The position numbers and the translations under genes are program-made. This document shows, piece by piece, positions 26,837-35,249 of a stretch of 64,000 nucleotides of DNA. The number at the start of each line of letters is the position of its first letter. The stretch's first letter is position 1. The stretch is from Flavobacterium cellulosilyticum (lineage in GTDB: Bacteria; Bacteroidota; Bacteroidia; Flavobacteriales; Flavobacteriaceae), in NCBI RefSeq assembly GCF_004349355.1, contig NZ_SMFK01000002.1:496001-560000 (forward strand). Reading direction: 5' to 3'. The notes below the pieces were generated by a model that was given only the letters and a program-made list of their open reading frames with translations, had not been told where the DNA came from and made no database searches.

Positions 26837-28228
26837 TTAGAAACTAATTACGGCTTCAAATACCAAACCTTTGAAATTACCACCATAAAAGTTGTTTGCA
26901 TTTCCAGTAGGCACGTTTCCTGCAAATTGTGTGTAATTTTTATAGTTTTGACTAACATAATCTAATTTTGCTAAAATATTTTTAGTCATAAACCAGCCAA
27001 TGCTTGATTCAACTCTATCTACAGTAACTTCTTTAGCATCTGCATTAGATAGTTTTCCAGATACGGTATTGTATTTTCCTGCAATATAGAATTGTTCTGT
27101 TTTTCCAAATCTGTAAACTACGTCTCCAGCAAATTGGTTTGCTGTACGTTTTGCGTCAACACTAGCTTTATCTCCTCCTGAAGCTAATTCGATAGTTCCA
27201 AATAATTCAAGACCTCTAAATTTGATTAAAGGATTGAACATCAACGAAGTAGCCCAGTTTTTGAAGCCTGGATTGAATGTTCCCTCTGGTGTAGAATTTG
27301 AATTGTAATTATTAGCAACAGCAACACCGTTATTGGTATAATCGCTATTGTTCAATACACCCCAAAAACCAAATCCTGATCTAGAAGATGAATATAAGTT
27401 TGAGTTACCCAAGTTTGCATTATGGTAGTAAGAACCGGTAAGTCTTACTCGCAAATCTTGGTTGATTTGTTTGTCATAACCTAATTTAGCCAAGATTGCA
27501 GGACTAACTACTGTATTTGCATCTGGACCAGGAGAAAAAGAAACTTCTTTAATACCTTGATTTAAATTTCCATTAGTTACACCTAACATACTTACTAATC
27601 CACTTCTGTTGTAATACACTTCCATACCCATATCAGTAGTGAATGCATTCATAATGTTGTTTCCAACAAACGCATTTTTAAGCGTACTACCATTATCCGA
27701 ACTTCTGAAGTGAGCATCACCAAAGTTGTTCTCCATTTGTCCGATTTTAATTGTAGCGTATTGCATAACACCAGCAAGGAAGTCTTTCTTGATGAAGTCT
27801 AACTTGTCAATTTGTAAATATCCACCACTTGCATAAGTGTCATTGTGGTGTCTTGATGCTAAATAAATATTTAGATTTACTCTTACACCGTCAAACAATT
27901 GGGCTCCAATGGTCATGTCAGCTGCAGGAAGGGTGAAATTATTTTCATTATTCATTAAGCGATATCCAACAATATTTGAAGGTAGAGCAAAAGTTGAAGG
28001 TTGGTCATTGAACGAATTTAATGCTTGGTAATCCATATTGAATGCACCACCTAAGTCTATACTAAGACCTTTGAATGCTACAGTGTCTTTTTTTACATCA
28101 AATATATTTATACCGTCTTTATCACGGGAAATTCGGTTTTGCATGTGTCCAAAAGAAGTTTGTGCCAGTAAATTGCCAGATATGAATATGGCGGCTATCA
28201 TTAATGATATTTTAAAAGTTGTTTTCAT
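26837..28228 (-). CDS. Outer-membrane porin-like beta-barrel protein
   Basis: 463 aa with a signal peptide (about 1-22, ISGNLLAQ). A long run of amphipathic strands alternates with Asn/Gly/Ser-rich loops. The segment ATIKIGQMENNFGDAHFRSSDNG is typical of OprO/OprP-like or DUF3078-type porins, and the C-terminus ends in a barrel-closing Phe (FEAVISF). No plug or TonB box, so it is a passive channel or scaffold. Flanked on both sides by YceI-fold genes in the same direction, which suggests the channel and the lipid-binding proteins handle the same ligand (inference). Confidence 0.78.
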   Translation of the reverse strand: MKTTFKISLMIAAIFISGNLLAQTSFGHMQNRISRDKDGINIFDVKKDTVAFKGLSIDLGGAFNMDYQALNSFNDQPSTFALPSNIVGYRLMNNENNFTLPAADMTIGAQLFDGVRVNLNIYLASRHHNDTYASGGYLQIDKLDFIKKDFLAGVMQYATIKIGQMENNFGDAHFRSSDNGSTLKNAFVGNNIMNAFTTDMGMEVYYNRSGLVSMLGVTNGNLNQGIKEVSFSPGPDANTVVSPAILAKLGYDKQINQDLRVRLTGSYYHNANLGNSNLYSSSRSGFGFWGVLNNSDYTNNGVAVANNYNSNSTPEGTFNPGFKNWATSLMFNPLIKFRGLELFGTIELASGGDKASVDAKRTANQFAGDVVYRFGKTEQFYIAGKYNTVSGKLSNADAKEVTVDRVESSIGWFMTKNILAKLDYVSQNYKNYTQFAGNVPTGNANNFYGGNFKGLVFEAVISF

Positions 28229-28284
28229 GGTTAAAAATTTAAATTAGTTATTATTATATTTAGTTTTTGATTATTTTATTGAAA

Positions 28285-28866
28285 TTATCCTTTATAAGTT
28301 ACATCGAATTTTATTGTAACTGCATCGCCTGTTTTCATTGTTCCCAACATTGCTGTTGGTGGCTTCATTCCAAAATCAGTCATTTTTAAAGGAAAACTTC
28401 CTTTAAGTTCATAATCTCCTGTTTTTGTAATTTTACCTATCGATTTAATAGCAATTTTGTGCGTCTGCCCAGCAAAACTTAAATTTCCAGTTAATGTAAT
28501 TTCTGCATCGCTTTCGGTTAATTTTGTTTGTGATGCATCTGTTAATTGAAAACTCACATAAGGATTTTTCTTATAATCAAAAGCATCATAAGTTTTGCCA
28601 TCCATAATTCCGTTTCCACTTTTTAACGATTTAACTTCTATTTTAATAGTTAGAGCATAGATTTGTTTTACATTGCTTATTCCTAATTCTCCAATAATTT
28701 TGGTTGGTTTCATATCCCAATCATGCACATTTGAAGTTCCGTGAACGTTGATAGTTGACCATTGTAAAATAATTGGGGAATATTGCGCTAGTGCAACACT
28801 TTGAATTGAGATTACGACACTTACAAGTAGTAAGGTGAAATATTTTAAAGTTTTATTTTTTAACAT
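28285..28866 (-). CDS. YceI family periplasmic protein
   Basis: 193 aa. Signal peptide about 1-27. Clear YceI lipocalin-like domain with INVHGTSNVHDWDMKP, VKSLKSGNGIMDGKTYDAF, KNPYVSFQLTDAS, LTGNLSFAGQTHKI and KMTDFGMKPPTAMLGTMKTG. The fold forms an elongated barrel around an isoprenoid or fatty amide in structures of relatives. First gene of the YceI-porin-YceI unit. A TAnnTTTG box and a 14-bp palindrome lie upstream. Confidence 0.88.
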   Translation of the reverse strand: MLKNKTLKYFTLLLVSVVISIQSVALAQYSPIILQWSTINVHGTSNVHDWDMKPTKIIGELGISNVKQIYALTIKIEVKSLKSGNGIMDGKTYDAFDYKKNPYVSFQLTDASQTKLTESDAEITLTGNLSFAGQTHKIAIKSIGKITKTGDYELKGSFPLKMTDFGMKPPTAMLGTMKTGDAVTIKFDVTYKG

Positions 28867-28914
28867 GATTTATAAATTTTAATTATTATTAAATTTGATT
28901 CTGTTTTTCTTATA

Positions 28915-28922
28915 CAAAGATA
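28915..28922 (-). promoter_or_regulatory. -7 promoter element of the YceI-porin-YceI unit
   Basis: TATCTTTG on the minus strand, 49 bp upstream of the first start codon. Confidence 0.55.
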
Positions 28923-28944
28923 TTTTGATAGCTTACTATTTAAA

Positions 28945-28958
28945 ATGATAATTATCAT
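28945..28958. promoter_or_regulatory. 14-bp palindromic operator (Fur-box-like)
   Basis: ATGATAATTATCAT is a perfect palindrome positioned about 22 bp upstream of the -7 box, so it overlaps where the -33 element would be. It shares the TGATAAT..ATTATCA half-sites of Fur-superfamily boxes. Binding would repress the operon. Confidence 0.5.
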
Positions 28959-29151
28959 ATTCTAAGTTTTATTATTGATTATATTAGTTTGGTTGGCGTA
29001 TGTTTAATTGATTAGGTATATTATAAGTTATTCTAAAACATATACTGTTTATTGGAGTGTGATGTTAGTTTGTAAACCAATTATTTTGCAGACTTTAAAG
29101 GATTAAATAAATTTAAAATCGAAAATATTTATTTTATCAATAAGATAATTT

Positions 29152-29159
29152 TACTTTTG
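29152..29159 (+). promoter_or_regulatory. -7 promoter element of pyrD
   Basis: TACTTTTG matches TAnnTTTG. Its end overlaps the upstream TTG at 29157, which is why the ATG at 29178 is taken as the real start. Confidence 0.65.
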
Positions 29160-29177
29160 CACAACAATTTTATAATT

Positions 29178-30200
29178 ATGTATAAACTTCTGATTCGCCC
29201 ATTATTTTTTTGTTTTGATCCTGAAAAAGTGCACCATTTTACCTTTTCATTAATTCGAAATTTATCTAAAATACCAGGAATTCCTTCGCTACTTAAATCT
29301 TTATATGTAATTAATGACAAACGATTGGAAACGGAAGTTTTTGGTTTGAAATTTAAAAACCCAGTAGGATTGGCGGCTGGTATGGATAAAGATGCATCCT
29401 TGTACAATGAATTGTCTACCCTAGGTTTTGGATTTATTGAAATAGGAACATTGACTCCAAAAGGGCAAGAGGGTAATCCCAAAAAACGTATTTTTAGGTT
29501 AATAGAAGATAATGCTTTGATTAATAGAATGGGTTTTAATAATGGTGGCGTACAGGTTGCGGTTGAAAAGCTTAAGAAAAACAAAGGTGTTCTTATTGGC
29601 GGAAACATTGGTAAAAATAAATTAACACCAAATGAAGAAGCGACTTCTGATTATCTTATTTGTTTTGATGCCTTGTTTGATTATGTCGATTATTTTGTGG
29701 TTAACGTGAGTTCACCAAACACACCAAATCTTCGTGAGTTACAAGAAAAAGAGCCGTTGACACAGTTATTACAAACACTGCAAAATCAAAATTTGGCTAA
29801 GCCAAAACAAAAACCAATTCTATTGAAAATCGCTCCAGATTTGACAGATAATCAACTTCTAGACATTATAGATATTGTAAAACAAACTAAAATTGCAGGA
29901 GTTATAGCCACAAATACCACTTTATCTCGAGAAGGATTACAATCTGAAAATAAGATTGAAACAGGCGGAATGTCTGGTAAGCCTTTGAGAAATCGCTCAA
30001 CAGAAGTGATTCGTTTTCTTTCTGAAAAAAGTAATAAAGCTTTTCCAATTATTGGAGTAGGAGGGATTCATTCAGCCGAAGATGCTATTGAAAAGCTGGA
30101 AGCAGGAGCTAGTTTAATTCAATTGTACACTGGTTTTATATATGAAGGGCCAGCATTGATAAAAGAAATCAACAAACAAATTTTAAAAAAAATGCAATAG
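29178..30200 (+). CDS. pyrD: Dihydroorotate dehydrogenase (quinone), class 2
   Basis: Fourth step of pyrimidine synthesis, passing electrons from dihydroorotate to menaquinone at the inner membrane. The N-terminal membrane-associating helix ([20 protein letters not shown]) marks class 2. FMN barrel motifs: [57 protein letters not shown] with the catalytic Ser of this class, and [11 protein letters not shown] near the C-terminus. 340 aa from the ATG at 29178; the promoter box upstream makes an earlier TTG start unlikely. The 3' end overlaps the convergent DUF3307 gene by 18 bp. Confidence 0.96.
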   Translation: MYKLLIRPLFFCFDPEKVHHFTFSLIRNLSKIPGIPSLLKSLYVINDKRLETEVFGLKFKNPVGLAAGMDKDASLYNELSTLGFGFIEIGTLTPKGQEGNPKKRIFRLIEDNALINRMGFNNGGVQVAVEKLKKNKGVLIGGNIGKNKLTPNEEATSDYLICFDALFDYVDYFVVNVSSPNTPNLRELQEKEPLTQLLQTLQNQNLAKPKQKPILLKIAPDLTDNQLLDIIDIVKQTKIAGVIATNTTLSREGLQSENKIETGGMSGKPLRNRSTEVIRFLSEKSNKAFPIIGVGGIHSAEDAIEKLEAGASLIQLYTGFIYEGPALIKEINKQILKKMQ

Positions 30201-30896
30201 GCCTAATTGAACCAAAAGCCCAGTCAATAAAGCAATTCCGAAACTTAAAAGCGTTCCGATAAGGACATATTCTGTTAGTTTTCGGTCTTTAGCCTCTTTT
30301 AAATCGCCAAAGCGAAAAATAGATTTTGCGGCCAATAAAAATCCTATGGCTTCAAAATGACCAGTGAGTATAAAGCAAAGAACAAATAACCTTTCTAGTA
30401 TTCCGATATAATTTCCTGCATTTTGTAGCGAATCATCTTTTTTATTTTTGCTTTCTGGAGTCCAAACCGAAATGATGTTTCGTATTATTATCGAAGTAGG
30501 TTTGCTTAGAAATAAAATTCCTGTGAGGAGTATCCAAAATTGATTATTGAAAATTGCACAATCAATCGACACGTTTTGATAAATTCCTGCAATTATAAGA
30601 ATAGTAATCAAATGCAAAATTTGATCAGCTACAAACCAATTTCTTTTTGTTTTCTTTTTTTGAAATCTCAATTTCATAAAATCGATACCTCCGTGAGTTA
30701 GCGCTAGAAGTAGCGCAAACCAGCCAAAAGCAATTTCGCCAACAAGTAGCCACGCCAAAATTCCATGTAAAAAAGTATGAACATATAAGTAGATGCTTTT
30801 TTGTTTTTTGTTTTCTTTATCTAAAACCCAAGCATTGGGTTGTAATAAAAAATCGCCTAGCAAATGGGCTAAAAGTAGTTTTACAAAAAGTATCAT
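30183..30896 (-). CDS. DUF3307 polytopic membrane protein
   Basis: 237 aa with about seven hydrophobic helices. Conserved polar residues sit inside or at the edges of helices: [10 protein letters not shown] near the start, [23 protein letters not shown]. The His/Asp pattern resembles membrane-embedded metal hydrolases, although no function is established. A second block ([39 protein letters not shown]) closes the protein. The start codon overlaps the satD stop by 4 nt (ATGA), implying translational coupling and a shared job with SatD. Its 3' end overlaps that of pyrD. Confidence 0.85.
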   Translation of the reverse strand: MILFVKLLLAHLLGDFLLQPNAWVLDKENKKQKSIYLYVHTFLHGILAWLLVGEIAFGWFALLLALTHGGIDFMKLRFQKKKTKRNWFVADQILHLITILIIAGIYQNVSIDCAIFNNQFWILLTGILFLSKPTSIIIRNIISVWTPESKNKKDDSLQNAGNYIGILERLFVLCFILTGHFEAIGFLLAAKSIFRFGDLKEAKDRKLTEYVLIGTLLSFGIALLTGLLVQLGLLHFF

Positions 30897-31504
30897 ACGC
30901 TGACAGTTTTGATTTTAGTTCTGAAATAATTTTCCATTTCTATCATTAAGTCAAATTGGGCACGTTTTTGTCTTCTGCTTACTGCAGCTTGGTTTATACC
31001 TAATTTTACGCCAATTTCTTCTTGTGAAAGTGTTGGATTTTCGATAGCTATTGCAACAAATTCTGCCGATTGTACCAACCAATTATCCATAAAAGTCAAG
31101 CTCAATCGCAACATCAAGTTAATTTCGGTGTTAAAAGCTTCGTTGCTAGTATTTATGGCTAAATTGATTTTTTGCTTTTTCAAAGTTTCAAATAATTCTC
31201 CAGAATTTACAAAAGCGGTACCATTGCTTTCTGATATTTTTTTTGATTTATAAGTTTTATCCCCAAAACCAATACTCATTCTTGCATCTAGTTTTAGTGT
31301 TTTTAGGTAGGATTTTATTTGAATTGCAAGCAATAAAGCATCCTCGGGATTTTTTATTTCCAACTGAAATTCATCCCCACGATAGATTTCCCACTCTGAC
31401 GGGTTTTTTCCTATGGTGTTAAATAGTAGTTTTAAACCGTTCATCCAAATTTTGGAGGCAAGCTTTCTTGAATTTATAATATCTCCTGTAATAATGGCTA
31501 TCAT
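30893..31504 (-). CDS. SatD family protein: cyclase-like domain plus C-terminal HTH
   Basis: 203 aa. N-terminal domain (1-120) carries ITGDIINSR (Asp8), RGDEF (42-46), ARMSIGFGD (74-82) and NGTAFVNSGELFETL (94-108). The order and spacing recall the palm fold of class III/GGDEF nucleotidyl cyclases, with two metal-site acids and a GxG strand. Residues about 158-182 (LSQEEIGVKLGINQAAVSRR) form a helix-turn-helix. SatD is a recognised family name, but its activity is not established; the cyclase resemblance is my inference. It is translationally coupled to DUF3307. Three identical-type palindromes lie in its promoter region, suggesting autoregulation. Confidence 0.82.
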   Translation of the reverse strand: MIAIITGDIINSRKLASKIWMNGLKLLFNTIGKNPSEWEIYRGDEFQLEIKNPEDALLLAIQIKSYLKTLKLDARMSIGFGDKTYKSKKISESNGTAFVNSGELFETLKKQKINLAINTSNEAFNTEINLMLRLSLTFMDNWLVQSAEFVAIAIENPTLSQEEIGVKLGINQAAVSRRQKRAQFDLMIEMENYFRTKIKTVSV

Positions 31505-31557
31505 ATTTCAAATGTAATTAAAAAATGAATTCGGAAAACGATTTGTCTAATGAAATT

Positions 31558-31631
31558 ATTACCAAAAAGTGTAATAATATAAAATATTACTAAAAAGCGT
31601 AATAAAACAAATTATTACCAAAAAGTGTAAT
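31558..31631. promoter_or_regulatory. Three ATTAC-N8-GTAAT palindromes at exact 28-bp spacing
   Basis: Sites at 31558-31575, 31586-31603 and 31614-31631. The first and third are identical (ATTACCAAAAAGTGTAAT). The second differs at two positions inside the spacer that preserve the half-sites. They lie 54-127 bp upstream of satD and 95-168 bp upstream of the divergent gene at 31726. Candidate operator array for the SatD HTH. Confidence 0.75.
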
Positions 31632-31709
31632 GATTTAAAATTTTGCCAAAATAGTAGTATATAAATTATAAAATTAATACAAACGATTTTGTCAAATCTG
31701 AATTTGGTT

Positions 31710-31717
31710 TATCTTTG
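31710..31717 (+). promoter_or_regulatory. -33/-7 promoter of the HMG-CoA-lyase-like gene
   Basis: TATCTTTG with a TTTG at 31688-31691 (18-bp spacing) is a full Bacteroidota promoter. The -7 box ends 8 bp before the ATG, so the mRNA should be leaderless or nearly so. Confidence 0.65.
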
Positions 31718-31725
31718 GTTTTTCA

Positions 31726-32589
31726 ATGGAAGCAATAAAATTAATAGAATGTCCACGAGATGCCATGCAGGGAATAAAGGCTTTTATTCCAACTGCCAGA
31801 AAAGTGTCATACTTACAATCCTTGCTACGGGTAGGTTTCGATACAATTGATTTTGGTAGTTTTGTTTCTCCAAAAGCCATTCCGCAGATGCAAGATACCG
31901 CTGAGGTCTTGGCACAACTCGATTTATCTCAAACAAGAAGTAAATTACTAGCTATAATTGCCAATACTAAAGGAGCATTGATAGCTGCGCAACATCAACC
32001 AATACACTATTTAGGTTATCCTTTTTCGATTTCAGAAAATTTCCAAATGAGGAATACTCATAAGACCATAGCACAGTCAGTAGTGACTTTGCATGAAATT
32101 CTTGAGATTGCCGATAAAAGTAATAAAGAAGTCGTTGCTTATCTTTCGATGGGTTTTGGAAACCCGTATGGAGATCCGTGGAATATGGAAATTGTGGGTG
32201 ATTGGACTGAAAAGCTTTCGAATATGGGAGTTAAAATCCTCTCCCTTTCAGATACTGTAGGAAGTTCGACTCCAGAAGTTATTAATTATCTATATTCGCA
32301 TTTAATACCTAAATATCCAAAAATTGAATTTGGTGCTCATTTACACACCACACCCGATAAATGGTTTGAGAAAATTGATGCTGCCTACAATGCCGGATGC
32401 CGCAGATTTGATGGTGCAATTCAAGGGTTTGGAGGATGTCCAATGGCCAAAGATGATTTGACGGGTAATATGCCAACGGAGAAATTATTATCTTATTTTA
32501 CATTTAAAAAAGAAAATACAAACGCGAGTCCGATGAGTTTTGAAAGCGCTTACAATGAGGCGTTGAAATTATTTGGTGAATTTCATTAA
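31726..32589 (+). CDS. Hydroxymethylglutaryl-CoA lyase-like (HMGL) enzyme
   Basis: TIM-barrel lyase of the HMGL/isopropylmalate-synthase superfamily, expected to split HMG-CoA into acetyl-CoA and acetoacetate in leucine catabolism. Visible motifs: IECPRDAMQGI (the metal/catalytic Arg-Asp pair; other families read GPRDGLQ), FGSFVSPKAIPQMQDT, AYLSMGFGNPYGDPW, HLHTTPDKW (metal His pair), and GGCPMAK with the lid Cys. 287 aa. The start fits the family and the promoter. Divergent from satD, so the operator array could influence both. Confidence 0.88.
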   Translation: MEAIKLIECPRDAMQGIKAFIPTARKVSYLQSLLRVGFDTIDFGSFVSPKAIPQMQDTAEVLAQLDLSQTRSKLLAIIANTKGALIAAQHQPIHYLGYPFSISENFQMRNTHKTIAQSVVTLHEILEIADKSNKEVVAYLSMGFGNPYGDPWNMEIVGDWTEKLSNMGVKILSLSDTVGSSTPEVINYLYSHLIPKYPKIEFGAHLHTTPDKWFEKIDAAYNAGCRRFDGAIQGFGGCPMAKDDLTGNMPTEKLLSYFTFKKENTNASPMSFESAYNEALKLFGEFH

Positions 32590-32652
32590 ATAATAATATA
32601 AAAATACTTCCGTTGTTAATAAAGGATAGTAAAACAGATGAAATAAAAAATT

Positions 32653-33189
32653 ATGAATAAATTTTTGGGCATTATAGCCCTAGCTTTTTTTACTTTTTCT
32701 TGTTCAAGTGAATTAGATTTTAATCAAATCAACAATATTGAGACTAAACCTGTGATAGTAGCAAATTTGGCTAGTTTTGATATTCAGGCGAATCAATTTG
32801 TTAAGGGAGGAATTGAACAAATTCAAACAGGTGATTTAATTAACTTTGAAGTTTTTAATGATAGCTTTTTCAAAACAAACTTGAAAAGAGTGGATTTTTA
32901 TTTTGAATTTAATAATACAATCAATAGAGCGTATACTATTAATCTCTATTTTCTAGATGATAAAAATTCAATTGTCTATTCGATTCCTTTTGATGTTCCA
33001 GCATATTCAGGGGTTCAAAATGTAGTGACTAAAACGGAAGTTTTCCAAGGCGCTAATCTTGATTTGTTAAAAAAAACAGCCAAGATTGCATTTACTGTTA
33101 CAATGCATCCAGGTCCATTATTGAATGAAAATAGCTTAGGAAATTTAAAATTGCGTTCAAGTGCCACTATTTATTTAAATGCTGAATGA
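32653..33189 (+). CDS. Lipoprotein of unknown function, coupled to DUF5723 gene
   Basis: 178 aa. Lipoprotein signal with Cys17 in FFTFSCSSELDF. The rest is predicted beta-rich (FEVFNDSFFKTNLKRVDFYFEF, TINLYFLDDKNSIVYSIPFDV), probably an immunoglobulin-like sandwich. No family recognised. The stop overlaps the start of the following outer-membrane protein (ATGA), so the two are co-translated. A surface or periplasmic partner of that barrel is the natural guess. Confidence 0.72.
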   Translation: MNKFLGIIALAFFTFSCSSELDFNQINNIETKPVIVANLASFDIQANQFVKGGIEQIQTGDLINFEVFNDSFFKTNLKRVDFYFEFNNTINRAYTINLYFLDDKNSIVYSIPFDVPAYSGVQNVVTKTEVFQGANLDLLKKTAKIAFTVTMHPGPLLNENSLGNLKLRSSATIYLNAE

Positions 33190-34577
33190 GAAAAATTACA
33201 TTGTTTTTTGTTTTATTGGTATCGATAGGTTGCATTTCTCAAAATAAACAAATTTTATACAACTTCACTTCAATTCCTCAGTCATTGTTGACTAATCCTG
33301 GTTTAGATGTAAAATACATCGGATTTATAGGTATTCCTTTCCTTTCTGGAGTTTCTGCAAACGTAGGTTCAAGTGGTTTTTCGGCCTATGATTTATTTGC
33401 TAAAAATGGAGTTGATTTTAACGCCAAATTGCGAAATGTTGTGTTTTCAACTTCAAGGAAAGATAAACTTGCCATAAACGAACAAATAGAAGTTGTAAGT
33501 GGTGGATTTAAACTTGGAGATTGGCAATCGGGTTCTTATGTCTCCTTTGGAATGTATCAAGAAATGGATTTATTAGTGTATATGCCAAAAGATTACGCAA
33601 TAGTTATGTTGGATGGAAATAAGGATTATGTAGGTAAAGTTTTTGATTTTGGGGATTTAAATGCAAGAGGCGAATTGCTATCGGTTTTTCACCTTGGATT
33701 CCATAAAAACATAAACGAAAAATTAATTCTTGGTGCTCGAGGAAAGATTTATTCCAGTATTTTCAATATTGAGTCAACTAACAATTCAGGGTATTTTTAT
33801 ACTAAAACGGATGCAAATACTATCTATGAGCAAGTCATATCATCCAATGTTATGGTCAATACTTCAGGTTTTACTAATTATACAGATTACTATTCTGGAA
33901 ACACAAAAAGCGATATTCTCAAAAAAACATTATTAGGTGGGAATTTAGGATTGGGATTAGATGTTGGACTAACATATTATCCAGAAAAAAACATGCAATT
34001 TACTGCAAGTATTTTAGATGTGGGTTTTATAAGACATACTAAAGAAGTTAGGGATTATCGATTTAAAGGATATTATAGGCATCTTGGGTTAACCCCCGAT
34101 TTTGAACCTGGAAGTTCCGGAAATGGAATATATCAAGATTTTATAAAAGCGATTCCTTTAGATACTCTAAATGTAAAATATACTACTTGGCGGCCTATAA
34201 AGTTTAATACTTCTTTTCAATATTCATTTGGTGACGGAAGAAATTCAGAATGTAATTGTCTGGGTAATGAAATTGAATCTAAAAATGCTGTGGGGGCACA
34301 ACTTTTTGCAATGACAACGCCTAGATCTCCTTTGATGGCTTTAACGGCATATTATAAAAGGCAAATTTTTAAGTCACTAGAAATGAAAGCCACTTATACT
34401 TTGGATTCATTTTCGTTGAAAAACATTGGATTGGGATTGTCAACTACCATTGGAAAAGTCAATTTTTATTTCCTAGCTGATAATCTTTTAGAATATAGGG
34501 ATGTTGCTAAGGCCAATAGTTTGTCATTCCAATTTGGCCTTAATATTATATTCCCAGATAAAAATACTCCTTACTAA
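33186..34577 (+). CDS. Outer-membrane beta-barrel protein (DUF5723-like)
   Basis: 463 aa with a signal peptide (LFFVLLVSIGCISQ). Features of the flavobacterial DUF5723 group: an early QILYNFTSIPQSLLTNPG segment, alternating strands throughout, and a C-terminal SFQFGLNIIFPDKNTPY. Related to the PorP/SprF-type FadL-like barrels associated with type IX secretion and gliding, but not one of the named components. It starts 4 nt inside the preceding lipoprotein gene. Confidence 0.75.
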   Translation: MRKITLFFVLLVSIGCISQNKQILYNFTSIPQSLLTNPGLDVKYIGFIGIPFLSGVSANVGSSGFSAYDLFAKNGVDFNAKLRNVVFSTSRKDKLAINEQIEVVSGGFKLGDWQSGSYVSFGMYQEMDLLVYMPKDYAIVMLDGNKDYVGKVFDFGDLNARGELLSVFHLGFHKNINEKLILGARGKIYSSIFNIESTNNSGYFYTKTDANTIYEQVISSNVMVNTSGFTNYTDYYSGNTKSDILKKTLLGGNLGLGLDVGLTYYPEKNMQFTASILDVGFIRHTKEVRDYRFKGYYRHLGLTPDFEPGSSGNGIYQDFIKAIPLDTLNVKYTTWRPIKFNTSFQYSFGDGRNSECNCLGNEIESKNAVGAQLFAMTTPRSPLMALTAYYKRQIFKSLEMKATYTLDSFSLKNIGLGLSTTIGKVNFYFLADNLLEYRDVAKANSLSFQFGLNIIFPDKNTPY

Positions 34578-34654
34578 TCAAATGAATTTTATTTGAATTT
34601 CAGCTTTGTGAAAAGCATCAAATAGCGTAATAAAATTCTCTTTAGGAGGGGTGT

Positions 34655-34704
34655 AAAAAACAACTAATCTTTAAAATTAGGATTGATTTCTTGTTGTTTT
34701 TTTT
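34655..34704 (+). terminator. Probable intrinsic terminator of the DUF5723 unit
   Basis: AAAAAACAA/CTAAT on the left pairs with ATTAG and TTGTTTTTT on the right (34655-34668 with 34676-34700, with an internal bulge), ending in T9. Confidence 0.55.
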
Positions 34705-34739
34705 TGGAAAATCATCACCTAGTAATTCTGAAATACCAA

Positions 34740-35150
34740 TTATAAAAACACGAAAACCTGTTGCGGACATAGGGTCAAAAGCCTTACTGAATTTTCTATT
34801 TCTAAACGCGAAAGATTGAAATGTTGGATAACAGCTTCTGCTAGATTAAAAAACAGCACCTCAGTTTGGATTATATCACCTAGAACAATTTCTTCGCTGG
34901 AGATTTCGATGATTTCATCGTTTCGAATTACTTTGCTATTTAGGTTGGGACAATTTTATTAAATGTCAATAGCATTTCTGTATTTTGATTCTTAGTAAAG
35001 TGAGATTCTGCACACTAATGCAATTGCTGCCGATATAAACATACTATTGGCATATTCTTTTATTTAAAAATAAATACTTGTGGCGAATACCAATTAAAGG
35101 GACATTGGTTCTTTGAGTAGTAATGTATTTTCAAAAACGATAAATAGTTG
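34740..35150 (-). pseudogene. Decayed cation-translocating P-type ATPase fragment
   Basis: One minus-strand frame of about 130 codons (35129 to the TAA at 34740) reads as the M1-M2 and actuator region of a P-type ATPase, interrupted by five internal stops. Segments are LLKEPMSL, EYANSMFISAAIALV, ISLY then ESKYRNAI (family: ISLYQxSRxxNAL), and SKVIRNDEIIEIS followed by SEEIVLGDIIQTE (family: KVIRNGxxIEIxxEEIVxGDII). Where LTGES should appear the text is scrambled (RLLTLCPQQ). The catalytic P-domain and the rest are gone. Immediately upstream of the guaB promoter. Confidence 0.87.
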
Positions 35151-35211
35151 AACACTGCTAATTTAATTATTTATAAAATTAATTTATGATGTTTTTCTGC
35201 TTAAGTTTAAC

Positions 35212-35219
35212 TATATTTG
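35212..35219 (+). promoter_or_regulatory. -7 promoter element of guaB
   Basis: TATATTTG, a perfect TAnnTTTG, 30 bp upstream of the guaB ATG. It lies just beyond the 5' end of the ATPase remnant. Confidence 0.65.
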
Positions 35220-35249
35220 CACGCAATTTAACTACAACTTCAAATTGCA

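Noticed and set aside
29157..29177. TTG start for pyrD giving seven extra residues
   Set aside because: The TTG overlaps the -7 promoter box TACTTTTG. The ATG at 29178 begins the family N-terminus.
31558..31631. Regular repeats considered as a mini CRISPR array
   Set aside because: Units are 18-bp palindromes with only 10-bp gaps and no cas genes; an operator array explains them better.
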